NCBI RefSeq assembly: GCF_006064855.1
Contig: NZ_CP040753.1
Coordinates: forward strand, 868,001-932,000
DNA length: 64,000 bases
Direction: 5' to 3'
DNA from: Sulfitobacter sp. BSw21498
GTDB taxonomy: Bacteria > Pseudomonadota > Alphaproteobacteria > Rhodobacterales > Rhodobacteraceae
The notes beneath the pieces are model-generated. The model was not told where the DNA came from. It did not search any database and worked only from the letters and a program-made list of their open reading frames with translations. A program made the translations under genes and the position numbers. Position 1 is the first letter of the stretch; each line of letters starts with the position of its first letter. Below are positions 18,732 to 28,306 of this stretch, one piece after another.

Positions 18732-19730
18732 ATGAGACCCCAACAAGCCCCCTTTCCCGCCACCCGCCTGCGTCGTACCCGCCAATCCGAAGGTGTGCGC
18801 GCCTTGGTGCGTGAAAACACCTTGTCTCTTGGGGATCTGATCTGGCCGGTCTTTGTGCGCAGCGGCGACGGCATGGAAGAGCCGGTGCCCTCTATGCCCG
18901 GTGTCTATCGTCGTAGCGTCGACAAGCTGGTCGAGGCAGCTCGCGAGGCAGCAGATCTTGGTATCGGGGCCATGTGCATCTTTCCCTACACCGGAATCGA
19001 GGACCGGACAGAGGAGTGTGCCGGCGCGTGGGATCCGCAAAACAATGCCAACCGCGCCATTCGTGCGATCCGCAAGGCTGTGCCGGATATGGTCATCATG
19101 ACGGATGTGGCGCTGGATACCTATAATATCAACGGTCATGATGGCTTTGTCGAAGACGGTATCATCGTGAATGATCGTACGGTCGAAGCGCTGGTCAAGA
19201 TGTCGCTGGCACAGGCGGATGCGGGCGCGGATATCATCGGACCGTCGGATATGATGGATGGGCGTATCGCCGCGATCCGCGCAGGCCTTGAAGCGGCCAA
19301 CCATTCGGATGTGATGATCATGAGCTACGCTGCGAAATACGCCTCGGCGTTCTACGGCCCGTTCCGCGATGCCGTTGGTGCATCAGGCGCACTGACCGGC
19401 GACAAAAAGACCTATCAAATGGATTACGCCAACAGCAACGAAGCGTTGCGCCTGATTGAACGTGACCTGCGCGAGGGGGCCGATATGGTCATGGTCAAAC
19501 CCGGCATGCCTTACCTTGATATCTGCCACCGCGTGAAATCCAGTTTTGGCGCCCCCACTTTTGCCTATCAGGTGTCGGGGGAATACAGCATGGTCAAGGC
19601 CGCTGCGCAGAATGGCTGGATCGACGAAGAACGCGTGATGATGGAAAGCCTGATGGGCTTTAAGCGTGCGGGCTGTGACGGGGTGTTGACCTATTTCGCC
19701 CCTGCAGTGGCGCGGCTGATGAACGGTTAA
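18732..19730 (+). CDS. hemB: Delta-aminolevulinic acid dehydratase (porphobilinogen synthase)
   Basis: 332 residues from ATG 18732. The enzyme condenses two 5-aminolevulinate molecules to porphobilinogen, for heme and, where present, bacteriochlorophyll and cobalamin. The Schiff-base lysine regions are visible (SYAAKYASAFYGPFRDA and MVMVKPGMPYLDI). At the metal-site position the sequence reads ALDTYNINGHDG, which replaces the zinc-binding cysteines of the E. coli and animal enzymes with Ala, Asp and Asp. This puts it with the alphaproteobacterial zinc-free type. It is transcribed divergently from the mfd unit. Confidence 0.95.
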   Translation: MRPQQAPFPATRLRRTRQSEGVRALVRENTLSLGDLIWPVFVRSGDGMEEPVPSMPGVYRRSVDKLVEAAREAADLGIGAMCIFPYTGIEDRTEECAGAWDPQNNANRAIRAIRKAVPDMVIMTDVALDTYNINGHDGFVEDGIIVNDRTVEALVKMSLAQADAGADIIGPSDMMDGRIAAIRAGLEAANHSDVMIMSYAAKYASAFYGPFRDAVGASGALTGDKKTYQMDYANSNEALRLIERDLREGADMVMVKPGMPYLDICHRVKSSFGAPTFAYQVSGEYSMVKAAAQNGWIDEERVMMESLMGFKRAGCDGVLTYFAPAVARLMNG

Positions 19731-19778
19731 TTCTGCTCTTACGCGGGTAAATCACGGCAAACGTGGCAGATCATCGCC

Positions 19779-19795
19779 GATTTAGGCCCTAAATC
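19779..19795. promoter_or_regulatory. 17-bp perfect palindrome between hemB and the SYLF gene
   Basis: GATTTAGG-C-CCTAAATC is a perfect inverted repeat about a central C, set in a 143-bp gap. No T-run follows, so it does not look like a simple terminator; it may be an operator for the SYLF lipoprotein gene. Imperfect outer arms CACGG (19753) and CCGTG (19795) could extend it as an RNA stem. Confidence 0.35.
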
Positions 19796-19873
19796 CGTGA
19801 CACCCGCGGGTTTTGCGCATAAGATCGCAAGGAAACCGGATGAACCGGTATTGATAATTACAGGCAGAATACT

Positions 19874-20440
19874 ATGACAAACAACACTTTCTCGCGCCGG
19901 GCTTTTGCCTTGGGTGCGATTGCAAGCGCGGGTGCCGTTGCGGCATGTGGCAACGGTGTGGGCAGCCGTGGCAGCGGGATGATCGATGCGCGTGTAAGAG
20001 CCACGCTTGACGCGATGTACCGCACCTATCCCAACACGCGGCAACTGGCCGATAAATCGAACGGCATGCTTGTGATGCCGCTGGTGACCGAAGCCGGGCT
20101 TGGCTTTGGCGGGGCCTATGGCCGTGGCGCGCTGCAAGTAAACAATGTGACTGTCGATTATTACTCTGTCACCAAGGCAACTGGCGGGCTGCAAATTGGG
20201 GCGCAGCAATATGCCCACGTGCTGTTCTTTATGACCGAAACCGCCCTAAGCGATTTCCGCCGCTCCCCTGGTTGGGCTGCGGGGGCCGATCTGGAATATG
20301 TCATCTCGGACCGTGGCGAAAGCGTGGAGGCAGACACGACGACCGTGCTTGCCCCTGTCGTGGCGGCGGTGTTCGGCCGCGCCGGTCTGCGTCTTGGCGC
20401 GACGCTCGAAGGCACCAAATACTCGCGCATCATTCCCTAA
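19874..20440 (+). CDS. SYLF (Ysc84-like) domain lipoprotein
   Basis: 188 residues. The N terminus has a twin-arginine-like signal (SRRAFALGAIASAGAVAAC) with a lipobox cysteine at about residue 26, so the protein is probably a Tat-exported lipoprotein. The remainder is a SYLF domain: GMLVMPLVTEAGLGFGGAYGRGAL, a segment with VDYYSVTKATGGLQIGAQ, and a C-terminal GRAGLRLGATLEGTKYS. SYLF domains bind phospholipids. The function in bacteria is unclear; an envelope lipid role is inferred. A terminator follows at 20448. Confidence 0.85.
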   Translation: MTNNTFSRRAFALGAIASAGAVAACGNGVGSRGSGMIDARVRATLDAMYRTYPNTRQLADKSNGMLVMPLVTEAGLGFGGAYGRGALQVNNVTVDYYSVTKATGGLQIGAQQYAHVLFFMTETALSDFRRSPGWAAGADLEYVISDRGESVEADTTTVLAPVVAAVFGRAGLRLGATLEGTKYSRIIP

Positions 20441-20447
20441 GGGATAC

Positions 20448-20480
20448 GCCCGACCTGCATCTGTGCGGGTCGGGCAGCTT
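20448..20480 (+). terminator. Intrinsic terminator after the SYLF lipoprotein gene
   Basis: GCCCGACC (20448-20455) pairs with GGTCGGGC (20468-20475), followed by AGCTTTTT. It lies between convergent genes. Confidence 0.8.
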
Positions 20481-20485
20481 TTTCC

Positions 20486-21358
20486 CTACCCCAAAGCGTT
20501 CAGTCGTTTGAACAGCGCCGACGTATCCCAACGTCCGCCACCCATTTTCTGAACTTCTTTATAGAATTGGTCGACCAGCGCCGTGACAGGCAGGCTCGCG
20601 TCAATCTCGTTGCCAGTGTCCAGACAAATCCCCAGATCCTTGCGCATCCAATCTACGGCGAACCCGTGGTCGAATTTATCATCCAGCATCGTCTCGTATC
20701 GGTTGGCCATCTGCCAGCTGCCAGCGGCACCTTGGCTGATCACCTCGACCACATCGCGCCCGTCCAATCCGGCCTTCTGAGCGAAATGGAGCGCCTCGCT
20801 CAGGCCTTGGACCAGACCGGCGATGGCGATCTGGTTACACATCTTGGTCATTTGGCCGGCACCGCTGTCGCCCAGGCGACGGCAGATCTTGGCGTAGACT
20901 TCCATCACGGGCAACGCTCTTTCAAACGCGCTGGAGTCGCCGCCGCACATAATCGACAGTTGGCCATTCTCGGCGCCCGCTTGACCGCCCGAAATCGGCG
21001 CATCGATAAAGCTGATCTGGCCCGCAGCCGCAGCCGTATGTAATTCGCGCGTGACGGCCGCCGATACGGTGGTGTGGTCGACAAAGATCGCGCCCTCGTC
21101 CATTCCCGCAAAGGCGCCATCGTCGCCCAGGCAAACCGACCGCAGATCATCATCATTGCCCACGCAGGAAAACACGATTTCCGCACCCTCTGCGGCGGCT
21201 TTGGGCGTTTCGGCCATGGTACCGCTATGGGTCTGCGCCCATGTGCGGGCCTTTTCTGTGGTGCGGTTATAGACGGTCACGTCATGCCCTGCTTTTTGCA
21301 GATGTGCGGCCATCGGCCCCCCCATCACACCCAGTCCCAAAAATGCGAGTTTTGTCAT
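20486..21358 (-). CDS. NAD(P)-dependent beta-hydroxyacid dehydrogenase (3-hydroxyisobutyrate dehydrogenase family)
   Basis: 290 residues from ATG 21358, preceded by AAGGAAA. It has an N-terminal Rossmann motif (FLGLGVMGGPMAAHL), the family substrate motif DAPISGGQAGAENGQL, and the catalytic lysine region GAGQMTKMCNQIAIAGL. Relatives oxidise 3-hydroxyisobutyrate (valine breakdown) or reduce tartronate semialdehyde or succinic semialdehyde. No valine-pathway genes are adjacent, so the exact substrate is open. The gene is divergent from the acylase gene, with 99 bp between their starts. Confidence 0.85.
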   Translation of the reverse strand: MTKLAFLGLGVMGGPMAAHLQKAGHDVTVYNRTTEKARTWAQTHSGTMAETPKAAAEGAEIVFSCVGNDDDLRSVCLGDDGAFAGMDEGAIFVDHTTVSAAVTRELHTAAAAGQISFIDAPISGGQAGAENGQLSIMCGGDSSAFERALPVMEVYAKICRRLGDSGAGQMTKMCNQIAIAGLVQGLSEALHFAQKAGLDGRDVVEVISQGAAGSWQMANRYETMLDDKFDHGFAVDWMRKDLGICLDTGNEIDASLPVTALVDQFYKEVQKMGGGRWDTSALFKRLNALG

Positions 21359-21457
21359 CGTCTTTTCCTTATCATTCAGTTGCGCTATTGCCTGTGGGGA
21401 ACCTATCATCCCGCGCACATTGGTCAATTGCGTCCGGATATTACCCAGGAGCGTGAC

Positions 21458-23926
21458 ATGGCAGTGGTTTTTCGGTGGCTGATGCGAATTGCAACGCTAT
21501 TGGTGGTGATCGCGGTGATTGGTGTTGGCGGGGCCTACTGGCTCGCCTCGCGGTCGCTGCCCGATTACGACGATACGGTTAAGGTGGCCAACCTCAGCGC
21601 CGAGGTAGAGATCGTGCGTGACAACGCCAATGTGCCGCATATCTTTGGCGAGAATGACCGCGATGTCTTCTATGGGCTTGGTTTCGCCCATGCGCAGGAC
21701 CGTCTGTGGCAGATGATTACCATGCGCCGCACGGTTCAGGGGCGCCTGTCAGAGGTGTTTGGCACTGCCACCGTGCGCATTGACCGCCTTATGCGCCGGT
21801 TTGATCTTTATACGTTGTCGGTCCAGTCGCTTCAGGCGCTCGACCCCACGACCCGTGCGGCGTTGGACGCTTACGCCGCCGGTGTGAATGCCCGTCTGGA
21901 CCAGATCAACAAAGAAGCCTTGGGCCGTGGTGCCCCTGAAATGCTGCTGTTCGATGCCCCGGTTGCCCCTTGGCGTGCGGCGGATTCTGTCGCATTGGTC
22001 AAGCTGATGGCGCTACAGCTGTCGGGCCATCTAGATGCCGAGGTGAAACGTGCGCGCACGTCGCTTGCCCTGCCAGATCAAGATCGGCTGGCCGACATCC
22101 TACCCGACGCGCCGGGCAGCGGTATCGCAGCCTTGCCTGAATATGCGCAACTGGCACCGGGCCTGCCGCAATTTGCAGCAAACATCCCGCTTGATCCATC
22201 ACCCCTGTCGCCGTTCAAAACCTTTGACCTTGCGGGCGCTTCAAACGCTTGGGCCGCGGCGCGGGATCGCTCTGCCTCGGGGGGGACGCTGATCGCCAAT
22301 GACCCGCATCTGGGCTTTACCGCACCGACCATCTGGTACCTAGCGCGCCTTGAACTGCGATCGGGTGGTGTCATCGGCGGTACGATCCCCGGCATCCCAG
22401 TAGTGCTGACCGGCCGCAGCAGTGCGCTTGGCTGGGGCATCACATCGTCCTATGCCGACGATCAGGACGTCTATATTGAAGAGCTGAACCCCGATAACTC
22501 AGAGGAATACCGCACCCCCGACGGGTTCAAAAGGTTCGCCAAACGCGCATCAATCATCACCGTCAAAGACGCCGACCCCATCACGCTGACCCTGCGCTGG
22601 ACGGACAACGGGCCGGTGCTGCCCGGCAGCCACTATAACCTGGCGGCAATCACGCCACCCGGCCATGTCGCGGCGCTGAACTGGACCGCGCTTGACCCCG
22701 CCGACACGTCGATCGCCGCCGCGATGCAGCTGATGGAGGCAAAGACCGTCGAGGAAGGGATCGCATCTGGCGAGGCCTATATCGCGCCCTCGCAAAACCT
22801 GACACTGGTGGATGTAAACACGATCGCGATGAAAACCATCGGCGTGCTGCCTGCCCGTGACGCGGCCCACCAAAGCCAAGGGCGGATGCCCACTCCCGGG
22901 TGGATCGGTGCCAACCGCTGGCAAGGCCGCTTGCCCTATAGCGCCAATCCCGAATTCCTCTCGCCGCGCGGCGGGATTCTCGGAAATACGAACAACAAAA
23001 CCGTCGACCGGCCTTTTCCCAACCACGTGTCCTTCCTTTGGGGCGATACCCAACGTATCCAGCGCTGGCGCAGTCTGATGCAGCGCCGGCAGGTCCACAC
23101 CCGTGACAGCTTTATCGAAGCGCAGCTTGATACCGTCAGCTTTACGGCCCGCTCTTTGCTCCCGCTGATCGGTGCCGAACTTTGGTTCACGGGCGAAACC
23201 GCGCCCGAAGGCACGCCTGAACGTCAACGCCAGCGGGCGCTTACCCTGCTGGCGGGCTGGTCAGGAGAGATGAGCGAACACCTGCCCGAACCGCTGATCT
23301 ATGCGGCGTGGGTACGCGCTCTGCAAGAACGCCTGATTCAGGATGAACTGGGCGCATTGGCACAGGAATATGACCACGTCGATCCGCTGTTCATTGAACG
23401 CGTTTTCCGCAATGTGGACGGTGCCGCTGCCTGGTGCGATATCTTGCAATCCGCGCCGAAAGAGACCTGCCCCGACATGGCGCGTCTCGCGCTGGACGAC
23501 GCGCTGGTCTGGATCGATGAAACATGGGGCAGCCAGCTTGAATCCCTGCGGTGGGGCGACGCGCATCAGGCGACCCACGACCACCAGACCCTGGGCGAAG
23601 TGCCCGTGCTGCGCTATTTCATGAACATCCGCCAGTCGACCTCAGGCGGCGACAACACGCTGCTGCGTGGCCGCACACGGGGCACGGGTCCGGATCCTTT
23701 CGCCAACGTCCACGGCGCAGGGTTCCGCGGCGTCTATGACTTCGCCGACCCGGATTCATCGGTATTTGTCACCTCTACGGGGCAGTCGGGGCACTTCCTG
23801 TCACACCACTACGACGATCTGGCACAGCTATGGCGGCGCGGCGAATACATCCCCATGTCGCTTGACCAAGATCTCGCTCGCGCTGCCCCCGTTGGCATCA
23901 CCAAGCTGATACCGGAGACCCCATGA
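21458..23926 (+). CDS. Penicillin acylase family Ntn hydrolase, periplasmic
   Basis: 822 residues from ATG 21458 with GGAG upstream. An N-terminal membrane anchor or signal (about residues 5-28) precedes the alpha-chain region ([28 protein letters not shown]). The nucleophile that begins the mature beta chain is Ser262, in [10 protein letters not shown]. Later blocks ([30 protein letters not shown]) match the family. Members self-cleave and hydrolyse amides such as acyl-homoserine lactones or phenylacetyl amides; quorum quenching is possible but not shown. The stop overlaps the next gene (ATGA). Confidence 0.92.
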   Translation: MAVVFRWLMRIATLLVVIAVIGVGGAYWLASRSLPDYDDTVKVANLSAEVEIVRDNANVPHIFGENDRDVFYGLGFAHAQDRLWQMITMRRTVQGRLSEVFGTATVRIDRLMRRFDLYTLSVQSLQALDPTTRAALDAYAAGVNARLDQINKEALGRGAPEMLLFDAPVAPWRAADSVALVKLMALQLSGHLDAEVKRARTSLALPDQDRLADILPDAPGSGIAALPEYAQLAPGLPQFAANIPLDPSPLSPFKTFDLAGASNAWAAARDRSASGGTLIANDPHLGFTAPTIWYLARLELRSGGVIGGTIPGIPVVLTGRSSALGWGITSSYADDQDVYIEELNPDNSEEYRTPDGFKRFAKRASIITVKDADPITLTLRWTDNGPVLPGSHYNLAAITPPGHVAALNWTALDPADTSIAAAMQLMEAKTVEEGIASGEAYIAPSQNLTLVDVNTIAMKTIGVLPARDAAHQSQGRMPTPGWIGANRWQGRLPYSANPEFLSPRGGILGNTNNKTVDRPFPNHVSFLWGDTQRIQRWRSLMQRRQVHTRDSFIEAQLDTVSFTARSLLPLIGAELWFTGETAPEGTPERQRQRALTLLAGWSGEMSEHLPEPLIYAAWVRALQERLIQDELGALAQEYDHVDPLFIERVFRNVDGAAAWCDILQSAPKETCPDMARLALDDALVWIDETWGSQLESLRWGDAHQATHDHQTLGEVPVLRYFMNIRQSTSGGDNTLLRGRTRGTGPDPFANVHGAGFRGVYDFADPDSSVFVTSTGQSGHFLSHHYDDLAQLWRRGEYIPMSLDQDLARAAPVGITKLIPETP

Positions 23927-24486
23927 ACCGCGTTATCCTGTTCAACAAACCTTTTGGCGTACTGTCTCAATTCACTGATAAAGGCACCGAAGGATCGCCG
24001 CGCCCGACCTTGTCGGCCTATATTGACGAAAAAGGGTTCTATCCTGCTGGCCGGCTCGATCGTGATAGCGAAGGGCTTATGGTCTTAACCGACAGCGGCC
24101 CTCTTCAGGCCCGCATTTCGCATCCGAAATACAAGCTGACCAAAACCTATTGGGTTCAGGTCGAAGGCACTCCGGATGAACAGGCACTTAGCGCTCTGTG
24201 CAGCGGTGTGATGCTCAAAGACGGCAAAACCGCGCCCGCAAAGGCGCGGCTGATCGACCCGCCCGAACCGCTTTGGGATCGCGACCCGCCTGTACGCTTT
24301 CGTAAATCCGTGCCTGACGCATGGCTCGAGATTACCATCACCGAAGGCCGCAACCGTCAGGTCCGCCGCATGACAGCGCATGTGGATCTGCCGACACTCC
24401 GCCTCATCCGTGCACGTGTTGGAGACTGGGAACTGCACAAGCTTCAACCCGGCGCTTGGCGCTTTTCATCCGAGCTTGGCCGCTAA
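23923..24486 (+). CDS. rluE: Ribosomal large-subunit pseudouridine synthase, RluE/RsuA type
   Basis: 187 residues. It contains the RsuA-family motif [14 protein letters not shown] with the catalytic Asp, plus [11 protein letters not shown] at the N terminus and [16 protein letters not shown] near the end. There is no S4 domain, as in RluE, which modifies U2457 of 23S rRNA in E. coli. Coupled by ATGA to the upstream acylase gene, an arrangement with no obvious functional link. A copy of the dispersed intergenic element follows its stop. Confidence 0.9.
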   Translation: MNRVILFNKPFGVLSQFTDKGTEGSPRPTLSAYIDEKGFYPAGRLDRDSEGLMVLTDSGPLQARISHPKYKLTKTYWVQVEGTPDEQALSALCSGVMLKDGKTAPAKARLIDPPEPLWDRDPPVRFRKSVPDAWLEITITEGRNRQVRRMTAHVDLPTLRLIRARVGDWELHKLQPGAWRFSSELGR

Positions 24487-24541
24487 TTCCAAATGGCCCG
24501 AAATCCCGGGGGACCGCCAAAGGCCGGGGGGCTGGCCCCCA
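24487..24541 (+). repeat. Dispersed intergenic element, copy b
   Basis: TTCCAAATGGCCCGAAATCC, then a G/C-rich part ending in GGGGG-GCTGG-CCCCC (24526-24540). It directly follows the rluE stop and may serve as its transcript end, although no T-run is present. It matches copy c at 42445 over the first part. Confidence 0.55.
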
Positions 24542-24562
24542 CTTGACCTTCGCGCCGGTACG

Positions 24563-24964
24563 TCAGGAAAACACCCGCGTGGCCCACACCCCGAGCGTGG
24601 CAGAGGTGCCGGTCAGCACCACCCCCCACGTGAAATCCGTCGCCACCATCTGGGCCGTCCAGTCTTTCAACGTGGCAAGGTTGGTGAACTCATAGGTGCC
24701 ATACCCCAACGCGCCGATCAGCGCGGCATTACCGAACACCCACAGCAGCGATTTATCTTGGGTCATCGCTGGCCAGCTGACGAAATACAGCAGCACCGCG
24801 ATGTAGAAAGCATAGAATACAAAGGCGGGCAGAAGCCGGAACTGATCAAGCAACAAAGGACCGATATCGCGGCTAAAAACCGGTTTGATCAGATAGCTGA
24901 GCCCCAGAAAATCGAGCGCCAGAAAAATCGCAAAGGTCAGTACATAAAGGATGATCAAGCTCAT
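24563..24964 (-). CDS. DUF2177 family membrane protein
   Basis: 133 residues from ATG 24964, with AGGAG upstream. There are four hydrophobic segments: about residues 2-20, 40-60, 72-90 and 108-128. The pattern (ALDFLGLSYLIKPVF at the N terminus, GTYEFTNLATLKDW before the last helix, DFTWGVVLTGTSA) fits DUF2177, a small inner-membrane family of unknown function. It is convergent with rluE; downstream of it is the repeat copy b. Confidence 0.85.
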   Translation of the reverse strand: MSLIILYVLTFAIFLALDFLGLSYLIKPVFSRDIGPLLLDQFRLLPAFVFYAFYIAVLLYFVSWPAMTQDKSLLWVFGNAALIGALGYGTYEFTNLATLKDWTAQMVATDFTWGVVLTGTSATLGVWATRVFS

Positions 24965-25006
24965 CGGGTGCTCCTGAAAAATCAACGGTACCCTTTGATA
25001 TGCGGC

Positions 25007-25042
25007 AGCGCCCGAAAAATGCGAATTTTGCGGGCGCTTTTT
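25007..25042 (+). terminator. Terminator-like hairpin between the DUF2177 gene and hflX, oriented to the plus strand
   Basis: AGCGCCCG (25007-25014) pairs with CGGGCGCT (25031-25038) and is followed by a T-run on the plus strand. Both flanking genes are on the minus strand, so its orientation would stop antisense transcription coming from rluE; as a hairpin it may also mark the hflX 3' end. Confidence 0.5.
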
Positions 25043-25061
25043 GCTGAAATTTGGTCGGCGG

Positions 25062-26360
25062 TCAAAGGCGTTGGTATTGCGCTTCTTGTTGCGCGGACCA
25101 GCGTACGATCAAATTGAACCCGTCTTCGGTCTGGGTTTCCTCGATCACGACGTCCTGTTCGAACAGCCACGCGCGCTTTTTGCCATCGGAAAAGGCCAGC
25201 GTCAGCTCTGCCTCGCGTACAGCCCCCTGAAGCGCTTCGGCGATGACCGCTTGCAGCTCGTCCAGCCCCTCGCCCGTGATGGCAGAAATGGCAAGCACGC
25301 TGTCATCACGTTGCGCACGGGCGCGCACGGCGTCGGCGCGGTCGTCATCAAGCTGGTCAAGCTTGTTCCAAACTTCAAAACTACGGGTGTCTTTGGGCAC
25401 GCCCAATGACGTCAGAATATCCCGCACGTTCTGGGCCTGGCTCTCGCTTTCGGCATGAGAAATGTCGCGCACGTGGCAGATGATATCCGCGGCAAGCACC
25501 TCTTCCAGCGTCGCGCGGAAGGCCGCGACCAGTTCGGTCGGCAGGTCAGAGATAAAGCCCACTGTATCGCTGAGGATAATCTCTGGCCCATCGGGCAACA
25601 CAAGGCTGCGCATCGTCGGATCCAGCGTGGCAAAAAGCATGTCCTTGGCCATCACCTCGGCGCCGGTCATGCGATTGAAAAGCGTCGATTTACCGGCGTT
25701 GGTATAGCCGACAAGCGCGACAATCGGGAACGGCACCTTGGCCCGCGCGGCACGGTGCAGGGCGCGGGTTTTGACGACCTTGTCCAGCTGACGGCGCAAA
25801 CGCACAAGCTGTTCGTCAATGGCGCGACGGTCCGATTCAATCTGGGTTTCGCCGGGGCCGCCGACAAAGCCCAAACCACCACGTTGACGTTCAAGGTGGG
25901 TCCAGGCGCGGACCAACCGCGTACGCTGATAGTTCAATGCTGCCATCTCGACCTGCAAGACACCCTCGCGGGTCGCCGCACGGTCGCTGAAAATCTCGAG
26001 GATGAGACCGGTACGATCCAGCAGTTTAACGTTCCACGCCTTTTCAAGGTTGCGCTGCTGCACAGGCGTGACGGGCCCGTCGACCAAAACAAGGTCAACT
26101 TCAGCCTCTTCAAAGATGTTCTTGAGCTCTTCGATTTTACCGGAGCCGAACAGCATGCCCGCGCTCACGGTGCGCAGGGGCACGATATTCGCCCCTTCGA
26201 CATCCAGATGCGGCAAGGCATGCGCCAGTGCCACGGCTTCCGCCAAGGCGGGCTCTGCAACGCGGCGGTCGTTGTCTGACTTGATGTCAGGGTGAATCAC
26301 CCAAGCCCGGGTACGCTTCGGGCCTGCGGTGTCATCAATTTGAAATGGAGGTCGGCTCAA
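25062..26360 (-). CDS. hflX: GTPase HflX
   Basis: 432 residues. HflX is a ribosome-binding GTPase that splits stalled or heat-stressed 70S ribosomes. The N-terminal domain (about 1-200) is followed by the G domain with P-loop [12 protein letters not shown], switch/G3 [11 protein letters not shown], and G4 NKLDQL. The start is TTG at 26360, overlapping the hfq stop in a TTGA junction. No other start fits before the conserved N terminus ([11 protein letters not shown]). Hfq and HflX are encoded together in many proteobacteria. Confidence 0.93.
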   Translation of the reverse strand: MSRPPFQIDDTAGPKRTRAWVIHPDIKSDNDRRVAEPALAEAVALAHALPHLDVEGANIVPLRTVSAGMLFGSGKIEELKNIFEEAEVDLVLVDGPVTPVQQRNLEKAWNVKLLDRTGLILEIFSDRAATREGVLQVEMAALNYQRTRLVRAWTHLERQRGGLGFVGGPGETQIESDRRAIDEQLVRLRRQLDKVVKTRALHRAARAKVPFPIVALVGYTNAGKSTLFNRMTGAEVMAKDMLFATLDPTMRSLVLPDGPEIILSDTVGFISDLPTELVAAFRATLEEVLAADIICHVRDISHAESESQAQNVRDILTSLGVPKDTRSFEVWNKLDQLDDDRADAVRARAQRDDSVLAISAITGEGLDELQAVIAEALQGAVREAELTLAFSDGKKRAWLFEQDVVIEETQTEDGFNLIVRWSAQQEAQYQRL

Positions 26361-26596
26361 TTAGCGTCTTCACCCTCGTATAGTGAGATTGGCGTGCTTG
26401 GCATGATTGTAGAAATCGCGTGTTTGTAAACAAGCTGCGATTGGCCATCGCGGCGTAGCAGAACACAGAAATTGTCAAACCACGTGATAACGCCTTGCAG
26501 CTTCACGCCGTTAATCAAGAAAATCGTTACCGGCACCTTTGTCTTGCGCACATGGTTCAGGAATGCGTCTTGCAGGTTTTGTCGGTCAGCCGCCAT
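26357..26596 (-). CDS. hfq: RNA chaperone Hfq
   Basis: 79 residues from ATG 26596 ([14 protein letters not shown]), the usual alphaproteobacterial length. It has the Sm1 region ([20 protein letters not shown]) and the Sm2 core ([12 protein letters not shown]). Hfq pairs small RNAs with mRNAs. The C-terminal tail is short, as in other alphaproteobacteria. Its TGA stop shares bases with the TTG start of hflX. In this lineage Hfq is linked to nitrogen control, which fits its position after the ntr and trk genes, although trkH ends 140 bp upstream of its start. Confidence 0.96.
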   Translation of the reverse strand: MAADRQNLQDAFLNHVRKTKVPVTIFLINGVKLQGVITWFDNFCVLLRRDGQSQLVYKHAISTIMPSTPISLYEGEDAN

Positions 26597-26736
26597 TGTT
26601 GGTCTCGCTCTTGTTCTTGCTGTTATTCTTGCTGGCAACCGCGGATCGGTCCCCCCTTCGAAAGACTATGAAGACCTGTGAAGGGAGTTTCCACCCCAAA
26701 ATGTCAGAACTGTTGCGCGCAAAGCTACCTTGCGTG

Positions 26737-28272
26737 TCATGTGCGCCACAAATCAGGGGTCAGCAGCGCAATAATAGCCAAAGTTTCGAGGCGCCCCAGG
26801 ACCATTGCCGCACATAGGATGATTTTGGCCCCGTCTCCGAGCTGGATCAGCACGATCGGCGCATCGGCGGCGAATTCCATTAACGGGCCTGTGGTGGAAA
26901 GCGTCGCCACCGACATGACCAGCGCGTCGGCAAAAGGCGCACCCACAAAGGTAAGGAGCAAGGTCACCGCCGCGAGCGACAAGGCAAAGAGCATGAAGAA
27001 GATCCAAGCGATAAACGCCCCGTTGCTTTGCAGCCGCCGCCCCGCCTGTCCGGCTCCGGAAACAGAGTGCGGATGGACCAAGCGCTCCATTTCGCGCACA
27101 CCGTTGCGATAAAGCGCAAAGACCCGCAGCAGTTTGACGCCGCCCGCGGTGGTCGCCACCCCGCCCCCGATCAGCGCCAGCCCCATCAGGATCAGCCCCG
27201 GTGTTTCGAGCCCCGACCAGCTTTGGGCCTCGGCCCAGGATGCGCTGACGAATCCGGTGGTCGTCAGGAACGAGGTTACCGTGAACATCGCCCCCCAGAA
27301 CGCGCTACCGGTTTCAAGCGCTTCGGCACTTGCGTCTACATCGAACGCCCCCAGGAAATGCCGCACGAAAAGAAGCGCAGGGACGCCAAGGATCAACGCC
27401 AGGCCGATGCGAAATTCGGGGTCGGTGAAAAGACCGCCTTGGGTTGCCGTCACCGTATCCTTTGAAAAGGTCAGCCGCGACAGCGCGAACAGCATAAACA
27501 GCATCATCATTGCTTCGGACCCAAAGCCGACGCCGGTGTCATGGGTGCCGCCCAAGGGCGATATGCCCGAGGTCGCAAGCACCGACATCGCGTGGCACAG
27601 CGCCACCAACGACCGGTCGCCATTGGCCAGCAGCAGCACCCACAGCATCAACGTCAAAGCGCAATATGTGGGCGTCAACGCGCCAGCCGCCCGCAGCAGC
27701 CGTTGGCGCGGCGCGATCTGGCCCATGTTGCTGCGCCGCTCGTCCGGGTTCCCCGGTTCGGCCTGCGAGGTGACCTCGAATCCGCCAAGGTGCAAAGGAG
27801 CCAGAATCGCCGAGGCCGCGATCCACATCAGCAGCCCTCCCATCCATGCGACCTGCGCGCGCCACAGATGAAGCGTGTCGCTGATCCGGCCCGGATCGTC
27901 GAACAAGGATGCTCCGGTGGTGGTGATCGAGCTGACCATATCGAAATAAGCGTGCAAAAATCGCGTCGTTGGCAAGGCTTCGAGGAAGGGTATCGCGAGA
28001 AGCGCGGGTAAAAACACAAAGCTGGAAAAAAGCGACATCAGCGGCCCCAAGGCCCCGTGACGTGCGCGCCGTCCGGCATGGGCAACCGCGATCAGGGTAA
28101 AGACGGTCACGCCAAGCAGCCCCGAATAGAAAAATGCCCGCGCGGCCAGATGGTCCTGCGTGGACAGGGCAAAGATCGCCGGAAAGATCGTCGAGGCGCT
28201 GAACACGCCAAAGATCAGCAGGAACAGCGGCAGCTCGAGGATCTCGCGGCGGATATAGGATTTGCGTCTCAC
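26737..28272 (-). CDS. trkH: K+ transporter subunit TrkH
   Basis: 511 residues with about ten membrane helices and four pore loops. The selectivity-filter positions are visible as ITTTGASLF, VLATSGISPL, FLTTTGFVSAS and LSTTGPLMEF. It is a K+ (possibly Na+-dependent) uptake channel gated by the cytoplasmic TrkA ring. It starts with GTG at 28272 with GGAG upstream, 34 nt after trkA. The trkA-trkH pair next to ntrY/ntrX is typical in alphaproteobacteria. Confidence 0.93.
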   Translation of the reverse strand: MRRKSYIRREILELPLFLLIFGVFSASTIFPAIFALSTQDHLAARAFFYSGLLGVTVFTLIAVAHAGRRARHGALGPLMSLFSSFVFLPALLAIPFLEALPTTRFLHAYFDMVSSITTTGASLFDDPGRISDTLHLWRAQVAWMGGLLMWIAASAILAPLHLGGFEVTSQAEPGNPDERRSNMGQIAPRQRLLRAAGALTPTYCALTLMLWVLLLANGDRSLVALCHAMSVLATSGISPLGGTHDTGVGFGSEAMMMLFMLFALSRLTFSKDTVTATQGGLFTDPEFRIGLALILGVPALLFVRHFLGAFDVDASAEALETGSAFWGAMFTVTSFLTTTGFVSASWAEAQSWSGLETPGLILMGLALIGGGVATTAGGVKLLRVFALYRNGVREMERLVHPHSVSGAGQAGRRLQSNGAFIAWIFFMLFALSLAAVTLLLTFVGAPFADALVMSVATLSTTGPLMEFAADAPIVLIQLGDGAKIILCAAMVLGRLETLAIIALLTPDLWRT

Positions 28273-28306
28273 GTGCGGCGCTCCGGTGATATGGGCGCAG
28301 GTGCCA

